From Acidobacteriaceae bacterium (GTDB taxonomy: Bacteria; Acidobacteriota; Terriglobia; Terriglobales; Acidobacteriaceae): 64,000 nt of DNA. A model generated the notes under the pieces. That model made no database searches. It was not told where the DNA came from and saw nothing but the letters and a program-made list of their open reading frames with translations. Positions 8,414 through 16,564 of this stretch are shown here, in pieces. The stretch's first letter is position 1; every line of letters starts with the position of its first letter. The stretch is from positions 124,001 through 188,000 of the forward strand of contig JAOAPN010000005.1 in NCBI GenBank assembly GCA_025462885.1. The letters are read 5' to 3'. The position numbers were made by a program, and so were the translations under genes.

Positions 8414-9256
8414 CTAAATAAATGGCTTCAACTTTTCGCGCAAGGTCTGGTAGGCGCGAAACAACAAAGATTTGGTGGCAGACTCGCTGAGCTTGAGGAC
8501 GTCCCCGATCTGGCGGTAGTCCATCCCCTCGTACTTGTGCATGAGAACCGCCATGCGCTGTCGCTCGGGTAGAGCCAACACATGCTGGCGGATCGCGTTC
8601 AAACGTTCGCGCCGGAGAAGATTGGCTTCGGCACCGGGAGTGGTATCGGCAACGTCGGCGGTCGTTCCGGTCTCGGGGTCGGTTTCGTCGAGATACACGG
8701 TGGAGGCGGTGCGCTCGTGGCGATTATCGCGGGCATAATTGACGCCCAGATTCGTGGCGATGCGATACAGCCAAGTGCTGAAACGGGCTTCGGCGCGGTA
8801 GGTTTCGCGGGAACGGTAGATGCGGAGGAAGACCTCTTGTGCCAGTTCCTCGGCGATCGCCTGGTTGCGGACCATTCTGTACATGAAATGAATGATCGGC
8901 TTACGGTACTTCTGGATCAGAAAATCGAAGCCGGCCATGTTTCCTGCACTGAGTTGGAGCATGATCGCCGCGTCGTCCATATCGGCAAATTCGCCGTGGG
9001 GAGCGGCTTTTTCGACGGCCTCGAGATTCTGGAGGAGGGAAGCGTCATCCGACCGGGCTGGATGAACCGACGAAATCGGATTGAATGCCAGCGAAGCCAT
9101 ATCATCTACAACCCCGGTTTCATCCTCAGGTTGCGGATGCGGATCAAATTCCGCAGATTCGTCCTGGGAATTTGATTCTTCAGATACTTCCGGTTCGCTC
9201 TGCTGGCGTGGCTCAGGTACACCAGGGCGGCGGGGGCTGGAGTGAGGGAAGGGCAT
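8414..9256 (-). CDS. ECF-type RNA polymerase sigma factor
   Basis: Sigma-70 family protein of 280 residues. Region 2 spans about residues 95-185 (FDFLIQKYRKPIIHFMYRMV, AEELAQEVFLRIYR, ARFSTWLYRIATN). Region 4 spans about 220-275 (LPERQRMAVLMHKYEGMDYRQI with a helix-turn-helix and LLFRAYQTLREKL). About 90 acidic, low-complexity residues precede region 2; this is long for an ECF factor. The assigned ATG lacks a strong ribosome site, so Met53 or Met93 are alternative starts. It forms an operon with the anti-sigma and DUF3106 genes behind it and probably drives its own promoter (inference). Confidence 0.92.
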   Translation of the reverse strand: MPFPHSSPRRPGVPEPRQQSEPEVSEESNSQDESAEFDPHPQPEDETGVVDDMASLAFNPISSVHPARSDDASLLQNLEAVEKAAPHGEFADMDDAAIMLQLSAGNMAGFDFLIQKYRKPIIHFMYRMVRNQAIAEELAQEVFLRIYRSRETYRAEARFSTWLYRIATNLGVNYARDNRHERTASTVYLDETDPETGTTADVADTTPGAEANLLRRERLNAIRQHVLALPERQRMAVLMHKYEGMDYRQIGDVLKLSESATKSLLFRAYQTLREKLKPFI

Positions 9257-9309
9257 TCGTCTTGTTTATTGTAGTCGGTCGCCGAACGCGAAGACACAAC
9301 CGCATTTGT

Positions 9310-9351
9310 GGCCATGACGTCTGGCTCACTCGTGCGCCAGACGTCATGGCC
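9310..9351. repeat. 16-bp perfect inverted repeat upstream of sigma gene and tRNA
   Basis: Arms GGCCATGACGTCTGGC (9310-9325) and its exact complement (9336-9351) enclose a 10-base loop. No T run follows on either side, so a classical terminator is unlikely. It lies between the divergent sigma operon and the tRNA-Val gene and could be an operator or an RNA hairpin. Confidence 0.6.
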
Positions 9352-9448
9352 GCTGATACGGGGCGGTCGTCATACTGGTTGAAGTGAGAATCAGGTGCTA
9401 TTCTTTGGAGGTCAGGTTTGCCGGACGGCGTGGGATCGTGGCAGATGC

Positions 9449-9523
9449 GGGCGCATAACTCAGCGGTAGAGTGCCACCTTCACACGGTGGAAGTCGTAGG
9501 TTCGAATCCTGCTGTGCCCACCA
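9449..9523 (+). tRNA. tRNA-Val (anticodon CAC)
   Basis: The acceptor arm GGGCGCA pairs with TGTGCCC (one G-U). The D loop has CAGCGGTAG, the anticodon arm is CCACC-TTCACAC-GGTGG with anticodon CAC, and the T arm is GTAGG-TTCGAAT-CCTGC. The discriminator A is followed by encoded CCA. The integrase gene on the opposite strand ends inside the anticodon loop, marking the tRNA 3' half as the element's attachment site. Confidence 0.95.
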
Positions 9524-10778
9524 ATCCTTTCAATAACTTAGGCGGTATGACGGTCGAAGCATTTGCGGCTTTTTGTGGCATTTCGCCAGAAGACTGATTC
9601 TCTCCTCCCTTCATTAGCATTGCGTACACCGATCCGACCATCGCCTGGACGCTTTCCGGCAACTCCTGCATGTACTCGTGAGCCGTCGTGTCCGGCCTAG
9701 AATGCCGCAGGTGAGCCTGGATGTCCTTCACCGATCCCATCTTCTGGGCCTGCGTCGCCATCGTCCGGCGCATCACTTGGAAGTTGAGCTTCGGAATGCC
9801 TAACGACTCGGCCAACGGCTTCAGTACCCGGAAGCGGTAGTTGTCCGCATCCATGAATCCACCGTCTGCATTCTGGAAGATGAATTCGTCGGGCGACGCC
9901 CTGCGATGTTCCGGCTTCGTGCAGAAACTGGTCTTGCAGGAAGCCTTCTTGCATTCCATCTTCCAGAGCAGCAGCTCATCCGCCAGACCATCCGGCAGGT
10001 GAACTTTGGTGAGGCTGCCTGGTGTCTTGCCGAACGGTCGGAGCGTTCTGGGATAGACGGTCTCGGTCAGGGTTAGCGTGTTCTGGTCATCGAAGGATCG
10101 CCACCTGAGCGCAAACAACTCACTCGGGCGAAGGGCCTCCGTCATATCGAGCATGAGGAGCAGACGATCTCGCCTGCCCGCATTGGCCAGGATCAGCCAA
10201 AGCTGTTCCCAGTTCAGCACCTGCTTGTCCTTGGGCCGGAGGTTCTTCGGAATCCGAAGCTTCCGGCTTGGATCTTTTGTCAGGTACTCCTGCTCGATGG
10301 CTTCATCGAAGATCGACTTCAGATACGACCTTGCTTGCTTCACACGATCCTGCGAGTACCGCTCCGCAAGACTGTTCAGGTGCGTCTGCAACATGAACTT
10401 GTCGAACGAATCGAGCGGATACGCTCCGAATCGATTTACGAGGTCGAGCTGAATCTGCGACATCTTCTCTTTCGCCGTTTCAGGTCGCCAATCTCCCTTG
10501 CGAAGCGGAAAGTAGCGATTGAGCACAAACCATGCGAAGGTGACGGAGCTGTCCTTGAGGACCCGGCCTCCGAGGTTCTGACCAGTACGTTTGGTGACTT
10601 CGGCTCGTAGTGCTTCTCGCGCCTGGAGCTTGGTCATTGTCGTTTTGAGAGCGAGCTTGACGCAAACTTTCTTGACTCGCTCCTCGCCTGTATCAGGATC
10701 AAGGACCGTCTGGCGGAAGTAACCAAACCACTGCTTTCCGCGCAGCGAGACCCAGCCTGTCTGGTGCGATTTACCCAT
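9480..10778 (-). CDS. Tyrosine site-specific integrase of a tRNA-Val island
   Basis: A 432-residue tyrosine recombinase. An N-terminal SAM-like/arm-binding part (to ~180) is followed by the catalytic domain. Catalytic residues read as Arg217 (ALRPSE), Arg337 (QVMRRTMAT), His359 (HLRHS) and Tyr369 (HEYMQ). The usual His of the HxxR box is Gln334, a tolerated but notable change. A small Cys cluster (Cys276, 281, 286 with His291) interrupts the catalytic domain. The last ~13 residues (GTAGFEPTTSTV) are encoded by the antisense strand of the tRNA-Val 3' half. It should cut and join at that tRNA site, helped by the upstream excisionase-like protein. Confidence 0.92.
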   Translation of the reverse strand: MGKSHQTGWVSLRGKQWFGYFRQTVLDPDTGEERVKKVCVKLALKTTMTKLQAREALRAEVTKRTGQNLGGRVLKDSSVTFAWFVLNRYFPLRKGDWRPETAKEKMSQIQLDLVNRFGAYPLDSFDKFMLQTHLNSLAERYSQDRVKQARSYLKSIFDEAIEQEYLTKDPSRKLRIPKNLRPKDKQVLNWEQLWLILANAGRRDRLLLMLDMTEALRPSELFALRWRSFDDQNTLTLTETVYPRTLRPFGKTPGSLTKVHLPDGLADELLLWKMECKKASCKTSFCTKPEHRRASPDEFIFQNADGGFMDADNYRFRVLKPLAESLGIPKLNFQVMRRTMATQAQKMGSVKDIQAHLRHSRPDTTAHEYMQELPESVQAMVGSVYAMLMKGGENQSSGEMPQKAANASTVIPPKLLKGLVGTAGFEPTTSTV

Positions 10779-10832
10779 GATTCCTCTGTTTCCGCGGGGA
10801 GACAGTGGGCACTCTCATTGTATCGAGCGTGC

Positions 10833-11123
10833 TCAGCCCGTGCGCCTGTGCAGTTTGCTGATTTGCTCGTGTTCGGTGATGAAAAGCTCGATACCACTTG
10901 CGCGGTATCGTAGCGTTCCGTCGCCCATGCGAATGACTGGAAGAAGAGGCTTTTTGCGGGAGGAATGATCCCAGACCCAATCAGTGCTGACGTTTAAGCG
11001 ACGCGCCACGTCTTCTGCTGTGAGGAGTGGCTCGACCAAGGCTGATCGGGCTGGTGGCTTTCGCGGTATCTGTGAGTCTGAGGCAGAGTTAGCCAAATGA
11101 AGATCGCGGTTTTCCATGGACAC
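10833..11123 (-). CDS. Excisionase / AlpA-like helix-turn-helix protein
   Basis: A 96-residue protein with a winged HTH_17-type domain at about residues 33-90: LLTAEDVARRLNVSTDWVWDH, then RMGDGTLRYRASGIELFI. Such small proteins direct excision by, or regulate, a neighbouring integrase. The first ~30 residues are disordered-looking. It lies 55 bases upstream of the integrase gene on the same strand, a typical xis-int order. The role as excisionase is inferred from position. Confidence 0.82.
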   Translation of the reverse strand: MSMENRDLHLANSASDSQIPRKPPARSALVEPLLTAEDVARRLNVSTDWVWDHSSRKKPLLPVIRMGDGTLRYRASGIELFITEHEQISKLHRRTG

Positions 11124-11224
11124 CTCGCATGTTCGTCACGTCGAGATTGCGGCGAGGCCAAACCAGAGTCCAATACTTCTCATCAATATCACCCAAAATT
11201 ACATGCATACATGGCGAGAGAGGT

Positions 11225-11306
11225 AGGAACTTTATAGTTCCTAGTTACCCGCATGAGTTGCTAGTAACCAGAAGGAAACTAATTGACGTATGCGGTTCCT
11301 AGTTGA
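11225..11306. repeat. Repeat-bearing control/arm region between xis-like gene and lysR
   Basis: Three copies of a 12-base motif occur: GTTCCTAGTTAC (11237), GTTGCTAGTAAC (11257) and GTTCCTAGTTGA (11295). The first overlaps a palindrome AGGAAC-TTTATA-GTTCCT (11225-11242). Spacing of the first two is 20 bases, about two helical turns. These may be operator or integrase/excisionase arm sites. Confidence 0.55.
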
Positions 11307-11388
11307 ACCATTGAAGGTGCAGCATCGACTCTCGTCCCCCGAGGGAGATCTGGAGTCTTGACGTCACTGCCAGCGGAGTACCAGGGCC

Positions 11389-12348
11389 ATGTCAGACATC
11401 GTTGAGTTTCGCCATCTGGAATATCTGGTTGCGATTGCCGAGCGCAAGAACTTCAGCAAAGCAGCCGAGCATGTACTGCGGTCACAACCTGCCGTCAGCC
11501 ACCAAATCAAAGCTCTTGAGGATGACATTGGATATCCGCTTCTCGTTCGTAAAGGACGCGATGGAGTCTATCCCACGCCTGCGGGAGAGTTCATACTTGT
11601 GTGGGCCAGAATCGTCCTTGCCGGAAAGAAAGAAACATTCCGCATGGCCAGGGCCATCCATGACGGAACGGTTCCACCGCTTCATCTGGGCTTCTCATCT
11701 TTTGTGAATGGATTCCTTCTCGACAACTTTCGTATCGCGTATCAGGGGATGTTCCCAGAGTGTGAGATCCATTTATTTAGCGGGGATACAAAGCATATTC
11801 TGGAGCGTCTTGAGAGAGGCGCGCTCGATTGTGCGCTCCTCCCAATGCCTATCGACAAAGATGTCTGGAGTGCTCGTCAAGTCGCACGCTCACCACTCGT
11901 CATCTGCATGCGCCCAGACGATCCCCTCAGCAATCAAGCCCTAGTAGATATTCGCGAAGCTGCGCCACGCCTCAAAGTGTTCCGTGATCCAGAATTGCAT
12001 CCCGCAGCGCATGCACGCCTTTCGGAGATGTTTTCTGAAGTGGGCGTGCCTCTCCATCTTGCCAGCTTTGCGGCGACACCGGCAGACATCCAACTGATGG
12101 TGAAGCAGGGATACGGACTCGCATTGATCGACCAGCTCTGGCTTCTCGATGCAGGTCTGATTACAAGGCCCTTATCGGGCTTGAACTGGACGGCTGACAC
12201 CGCGTTCGTTACGACGAAGAACCCGAGCCACATGGCCCTGATGTTCATCGAGAAATACCTAGATGAACACGATCTCGGGAGCACGCGTAAACAGCCGCAA
12301 CCGGCGGCGCTCCGCCAGCCTCATCAGCTGGAACTCATCAGTCGATGA
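11389..12348 (+). CDS. LysR family transcriptional regulator
   Basis: A 319-residue regulator. The N-terminal winged HTH occupies about residues 1-65 (FRHLEYLVAIAERKNFSKAAEHV, SQPAVSHQIKALEDDIGYPLLVR). The LysR substrate-binding domain follows at about 95-300, with PLHLGFSSFV, ERGALDCALLPMP and VKQGYGLALIDQ. The ATG start gives a complete HTH. It stands between the excisionase-like gene and a conjugative-pilin remnant; the effector and target are unknown. The 264-base upstream region contains the repeat set listed separately, which could include its operator. Confidence 0.92.
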   Translation: MSDIVEFRHLEYLVAIAERKNFSKAAEHVLRSQPAVSHQIKALEDDIGYPLLVRKGRDGVYPTPAGEFILVWARIVLAGKKETFRMARAIHDGTVPPLHLGFSSFVNGFLLDNFRIAYQGMFPECEIHLFSGDTKHILERLERGALDCALLPMPIDKDVWSARQVARSPLVICMRPDDPLSNQALVDIREAAPRLKVFRDPELHPAAHARLSEMFSEVGVPLHLASFAATPADIQLMVKQGYGLALIDQLWLLDAGLITRPLSGLNWTADTAFVTTKNPSHMALMFIEKYLDEHDLGSTRKQPQPAALRQPHQLELISR

Positions 12349-12463
12349 GCGATCTATAAATAGAACTTTGAGCACTATAGAAATTACGTCTTGGACTTCG
12401 CGAATCTCCTGACCTTACCTTTCGTGACATGGCGAAGCAGAACCCGCCATCAGGAGATTGCCT

Positions 12464-12931
12464 ATGTCACTGAACTCGTATCGTCGTAACCGGCTCACGC
12501 GGGGTTTCCTCCAAGTTGGGCGCACGCTTCTGCCTGCGCTCTTCACCCTCGCTTGTGCCGGAGTTGCCCATGCCCAGGGAACGATGGACTTCTCCGGCGC
12601 ACAAACGTTGATGTCAACTTTCAAAACTTTCGCCATGTACGCTGGGGCCGTTATCTGTCTCGGCGGGCTCATTTTTGCGGGCATCCGCATGATGAGTGGG
12701 CGATTTCAAGACGCCATACCAGGGCTCTTCGGTGCGCTGTTTGGCGCTGGAGTTCTCGGCTGGGGAGCCGGATGGATCGGACCTGCAACGCAAGGATGTT
12801 CACCCGCTGGAGGAGGCGCAGGGCTTCCGCGCCTTGCTGGACTTGGAAGAACCCAAGTACAGCATCGAGCAAATTGGAGCGCGTGTCGGGAAATCGCCCG
12901 TCTTCGTCACTTCGAGGTTGAAATTGACTGA
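12464..12931 (+). CDS. TrbC/VirB2-like conjugative pilin, 3' end replaced by foreign frame
   Basis: The first ~106 residues are a VirB2/TrbC-type pilin subunit: a long signal peptide ending at AHAQG, then two membrane segments (FAMYAGAVICLGGLIFAGIR and PGLFGALFGAGVLGWGAG). After IGPATQ, at about base 12782, the homology stops. The remaining ~50 residues are the wrong frame of a parB-like gene, without pilin features. The ATG at 12464 has the ribosome site CAGGAGA. The product is probably non-functional; it marks loss of a conjugation module by deletion. Confidence 0.75.
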   Translation: MSLNSYRRNRLTRGFLQVGRTLLPALFTLACAGVAHAQGTMDFSGAQTLMSTFKTFAMYAGAVICLGGLIFAGIRMMSGRFQDAIPGLFGALFGAGVLGWGAGWIGPATQGCSPAGGGAGLPRLAGLGRTQVQHRANWSACREIARLRHFEVEID

Positions 12932-14069
12932 CCTTGTGCCGTCAGCGGTCGATGCCTTCTATGCCGATGAAATAGGCGTCGGACACGCGCTACTGCTGGC
13001 GAAGTTGCCCGCAGACCAGCAGATAACCGCACTAACAGCGTGCTTCAAAGAGGTATACAGCAGCGGAGCATCGAAGCCAGCGCGTATTCTGCTGCCGGTT
13101 CGCAATCTGCAATTCTGGATCGACAGCAACATCCTGTTGGTTCTGAAAGATGCTCCGTTCAACAAGCGGGACGCACAGCTTGTTCCCGTTGCTGGCAGTT
13201 GCGCCGACTGCGCGAAGCGGACAGGCCATAACAAACTGCTGTTCGGCGATGACCTCGGAAAGCAGGGTGACCGCTGCACCGACCCCGGCTGCTACGCTGC
13301 CAAAGTATCGGCACACGTCGCCAAGTCCATCGCTGCGAAACCCGAGCTGGTGCAGATCAGCACGGCCTATGGCGCCCAGAAAGAAGGTAGCCCGGTATTG
13401 CCACGCAACAAGTACACTGCGATCCGGGATGATAAGCCGAAGTCCACGGACGAAGCGAAGCGTCCCGAGTTCAAAGTGTGCAAGTTCACCACGGAAGCCA
13501 TCATCTCTGAGGGCAGCGATATTGGCACAATCCACAAGGTGTGTGCCAATCCAGCTTGCCCGGTGCATCACCCGAAGAAGCAAACCAGCACGGACGATGC
13601 GACATGGAAAGCCGATCAGGAGAAGCAGCGTCGGGAACAGGCCATCGCCAACGCAACCGGCCTCCGCGTTCTCGCCGCAGTGGGTGCTGCCGTTCCAGTT
13701 CGCCTGCTCAAGCGTGACTTACTCTTCGTGATTGAGAAGCTGGTAAGCGTCATGGATGAGAACCGCGTCGAGACGTTGGCACGGCAGCATGGTATCCGGC
13801 AGAAGCGCGACGATGGAGGTATCAGCAAAACTCTGACAGTCTTCGTTCGTCGTGCGGATGAGGGTACACTCTCCCGGCTGTTGGTGGAGGCAAGCATTCT
13901 GCTTGCTGCCTCGCGTGGTAACCCGGCAACAGCCCTCAAGGATGCAGCTAGCGCCTACAAAGTGGACACCGATGCCATCGCTGCGAAGGTGAAGCAGGAG
14001 TTCGCCGCCAAGGAGAAGGCGAAGAAGACGGCACAACCCGCAGTCAAGGCAGCAAAGAAAGTAGCCTAA
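12696..14069 (+). CDS. ParB/Spo0J-like partition protein, N-terminally truncated
   Basis: Recognisable ParB homology begins at about base 12783 (QRKDVHPLEEAQGF), in the middle of the family's N-terminal nuclease-like region, and continues into the HTH (YSIEQIGARVGKSPVFVTSRL). The earlier codons from the nominal GTG lie over the pilin gene in another frame and have no homology. A Cys-rich block follows (GSCADCAKR and GDRCTDPGCY), probably zinc-binding and unlike chromosomal ParB. The Ala/Lys-rich C-terminus ends AKKVA. The missing start contains the CTPase core, so partition or priming functions are doubtful. Proteins of this type occur on plasmids and integrative elements. Confidence 0.8.
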   Translation: MGDFKTPYQGSSVRCLALEFSAGEPDGSDLQRKDVHPLEEAQGFRALLDLEEPKYSIEQIGARVGKSPVFVTSRLKLTDLVPSAVDAFYADEIGVGHALLLAKLPADQQITALTACFKEVYSSGASKPARILLPVRNLQFWIDSNILLVLKDAPFNKRDAQLVPVAGSCADCAKRTGHNKLLFGDDLGKQGDRCTDPGCYAAKVSAHVAKSIAAKPELVQISTAYGAQKEGSPVLPRNKYTAIRDDKPKSTDEAKRPEFKVCKFTTEAIISEGSDIGTIHKVCANPACPVHHPKKQTSTDDATWKADQEKQRREQAIANATGLRVLAAVGAAVPVRLLKRDLLFVIEKLVSVMDENRVETLARQHGIRQKRDDGGISKTLTVFVRRADEGTLSRLLVEASILLAASRGNPATALKDAASAYKVDTDAIAAKVKQEFAAKEKAKKTAQPAVKAAKKVA

Positions 14070-14131
14070 CCATCCATCCACCGAGGGGCGGCAGTCCGCC
14101 GTCCCTCATGCTTCGCTCGCGAAAAATCGCG

Positions 14132-14160
14132 CGGGGAGAAACCGTGCTGGTTTCTCCCCG
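14132..14160. terminator. Hairpin terminator-like element behind parB-like gene
   Basis: A perfect 12-bp stem (CGGGGAGAAACC and complement) with loop GTGCT lies 62 bases after the parB-like stop. No clear T run follows, so it could be factor-assisted or a processing hairpin. Confidence 0.55.
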
Positions 14161-14291
14161 CCCCCTTATCCCGCCTAACTCCGGCCCCCACTCGCCGGCT
14201 GCGCGCCAGGAGTCAAGTTCCTCCTCCTGGACCTTCCCCTGTATTTCCTTGAAGTAGGCATGATGCTGCCAATTATTGGCCGCTACTGCGC

Positions 14292-14795
14292 CTACTCTTC
14301 GTCATTTCCCGATTTTCCAAATTGAAGGCCGGTGCCGACGACAATATCGAACCGGTCAGATTCGCCGCTCTTGAAGCGAACATCGACTCCGCCATCGCGT
14401 TCCGCCAAAGCCGCGATTGAGTCGGAGAAGCGGTACCGAATATGCTCGCGTTGTGTGAGATCTAAGAGCAACGATGTCAGCGTGCCCCGAGGCAGTTCAA
14501 TGTCGCGTTCTAACTCGCCGCCGGTCGGCGCCTCGGAAGGGATGCTTGCGATCGGAAGCCCGTCCGCCCCCACGAACGTGATCTTTTGAGCGTCGATGTG
14601 CGCTGCATGTAGTTTGGGAAGCAAGCCCACGCGGTCCATGGCCTCAACCGCAGTCCCATCGGATAGCCGCCGCCTCGAACCGACGCAGCACGCTCCACAA
14701 CGGTTACATCGAAACCGTATCGATTAGAGCCAGTAGGCAAGCATCGGGCCGGCGATACTAGCCCCTGAGATAAGGGCCTTCTTGTTGGTTTGCAT
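14292..14795 (-). pseudogene. FAD-dependent monooxygenase remnant (PHBH/UbiH fold)
   Basis: Pieces in three frames assemble into one flavoprotein N-terminal half. From the ATG at 14795 it opens with the nucleotide-binding GASIAGPMLAYWL, then hits a stop. The next frame carries YGFDVTVVERAASVRGGGYP and a third carries AMDRVGLLPKLHAAHID through ELPRGTLTSLLLD to the FDIVVG motif. After that the sequence is unrelated, so the second half (GD motif and substrate region) is gone. At least two frameshifts plus a 3' truncation make it dead. The intact enzyme would have hydroxylated an aromatic or similar substrate using NAD(P)H. Confidence 0.75.
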
Positions 14796-14824
14796 AGGTG
14801 AAAGCGGCTCGGCGGGATAGTGCA

Positions 14825-14863
14825 TGTGAAAGGAATAGGCAGCCATTTGAAAGCTTTCGGCAT
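14825..14863 (-). repeat. Leader repeat copy A (Met-Pro-Lys-Ala type)
   Basis: A 39-base segment encoding MPKAFKWLPIPFT, lying 66 bases before the ATG of the monooxygenase remnant but out of frame with it. It is related to copies B (16761-16799) and C (22780-22818), all on the minus strand. Confidence 0.6.
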
Positions 14864-15107
14864 TCACATCACCGGATAGGGCGAGATACTCTTGGGCAGC
14901 GCGAGGCCTTTGACAAGCTCTCCATCTGAGATGGCATGGCAGTTCTGACGAGGTAAAGCGCAGCAAGCCGAGCGAGTGTCGAAATGTTCGCACGAATGCT
15001 CTTCGTGGAGTTCATTTCTCTGTATCAACTCCACATTCAAGGTAAACAAGGTGAACGAAATTGGACTGCGCCCTTTCATCCATCGATCGGCGTCAGGAGA
15101 AAACACA

Positions 15108-15878
15108 ATGGGCAGGCTTTTGGGAAAGGTGCTTCTTTCAATTCTTTCGGCTACATTTTGGGGAGGTTTTGCCGTGGCACAAAAGCAGGCTCCTCACCCT
15201 GTAACCAATGTTCTACTTGTCCACGGTGCCTTTGCCGATTCCAGCAGTTGGAAGAAAGTGATCCCGCTCCTCAAGGCAAAGGGCTTGCATGTCGTCACCG
15301 TAGACATACCGCTTACCTCGTTGGCCGAAGACGTGGCCGCTACGAAGAAAGCGATCTCACTGGAAACCGGGCCTGTGCTTCTGGTTGGTCACTCCTATGG
15401 TGGAACCGTTATCACCGAGGCCGGGGATGACCCAAAGGTTGCGGGCTTGGTCTACGTCGCTGCATACGCTCCGGGGGAGGGACAGACCACCGGCGAGTTG
15501 GGAAGTGCGTTCCCGATAACGCCGGGCAGGGCGGAGATTCAGCCGCAATCCGGGGGGCTCTTGCGTCTTTCCGAAAAAGGCGTTTCGGAAGATTTTGCCC
15601 CGGATCTGCCAGCAGGTGAACAGAGCTCAGTTTTTGCGAGCCAGATTCCTTTGGCCGCAGCAAGCTTTCAGGTGAAGTTGTCTATTGCAGCCTGGAACAC
15701 CAAACCTAGCTGGTACATCGTTGCTACTAACGACCGCATCATCAACCCCGATCTCGAGAGGAGTCTGGCAAGGCGGATGGATGCCAAAACGACTGAAATA
15801 CCGTCAAGCCACGTCGTAATGCTCTCTCATCCAAAGGAGACAGCTGCCGTCATCATTCAAGCAGCGGCCGGAAAGTGA
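15108..15878 (+). CDS. Secreted alpha/beta hydrolase
   Basis: A 256-residue hydrolase from the ATG at 15108, which has the ribosome site CAGGAGA; longer upstream starts add no plausible sequence. An N-terminal signal peptide (cleavage near AVAQ) precedes the fold. LLVHGAFADSSSW holds the oxyanion loop, VGHSYGGT the nucleophile (Ser96), and SSHVVMLSHP the catalytic His near the C-terminus. It belongs to the small alpha/beta hydrolase group close to salicylate-esterase/HNL-like proteins that often act on esters or lactones. Substrate unknown. It is divergent from the monooxygenase remnant and may once have served the same pathway. Confidence 0.87.
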   Translation: MGRLLGKVLLSILSATFWGGFAVAQKQAPHPVTNVLLVHGAFADSSSWKKVIPLLKAKGLHVVTVDIPLTSLAEDVAATKKAISLETGPVLLVGHSYGGTVITEAGDDPKVAGLVYVAAYAPGEGQTTGELGSAFPITPGRAEIQPQSGGLLRLSEKGVSEDFAPDLPAGEQSSVFASQIPLAAASFQVKLSIAAWNTKPSWYIVATNDRIINPDLERSLARRMDAKTTEIPSSHVVMLSHPKETAAVIIQAAAGK

Positions 15879-16051
15879 AGCATCTGATGACGAAGCAGTC
15901 AGTTAGGTGCCAAGACAGCCTTCTATAGGGCGCCTTCCGGCCGAGGACATCTCATGGGAGGCACGAATGCCGACCGGTAATCGCTGCAACACTCAAATTG
16001 ACTCCTTCTCTGAACCACCAATCGTCAAACGCAACAAGAAAGGACATTCAT

Positions 16052-16564
16052 ATGACTTCCACCTCGGAGCTAAAGACACGTCGCATGGCTCCGTTACGAG
16101 TACCGTCCGATATCCCCCATGAGCGAGTTGAAGAAATTTCTGGAGCGTTGAACGCACTTCTCGCAGACGTATTTGCGCTTTATTTGAAAACAAAGAATTT
16201 TCATTGGCATATGAGCGGTCCACATTTTCGCGATTATCATCTGCTCCTCGACGAACAGGGGGGACAGATCTTTGCGATGACAGATGATATCGCCGAACGG
16301 ATCCGGAAAATTGGAGGCACGACCCTTCGGCCCGTCGGACAGATCAGCCGATTGCAGCGTCTCAAAGATAACGACGCGGATTTCGTGTCTCCGCAAGACA
16401 TGCTGAGTGAATTGTTTGAAGATAATAGATCTCTCGTGCGAAGCATGAAAGCGACACACGATTTGACTGATGACGCCGGAGACGTAGCGACGACAAGTGT
16501 TCTTGAAAACTGGATCGACGAGACAGAGCGCCGGTCGTGGTTTCTCCGAGAAGCCTCTCGTTAA
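16052..16564 (+). CDS. dps: Dps family DNA-protection / iron-storage protein
   Basis: A 170-residue four-helix-bundle protein of the ferritin superfamily that forms dodecamers, oxidises Fe(II) with peroxide and shields DNA. The ferroxidase ligands are visible: His51 in NFHWHM, His63 and Asp67 in DYHLLLDEQ, and Asp78 and Glu82 in TDDIAERI. The start at 16052 has the ribosome site AAGAAAGGA; the frame extends upstream without support. The Lys/Arg-bearing N-terminal tail may bind DNA. Placed in an oxidative-stress-like gene group; no obvious operator was seen upstream. Confidence 0.93.
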   Translation: MTSTSELKTRRMAPLRVPSDIPHERVEEISGALNALLADVFALYLKTKNFHWHMSGPHFRDYHLLLDEQGGQIFAMTDDIAERIRKIGGTTLRPVGQISRLQRLKDNDADFVSPQDMLSELFEDNRSLVRSMKATHDLTDDAGDVATTSVLENWIDETERRSWFLREASR

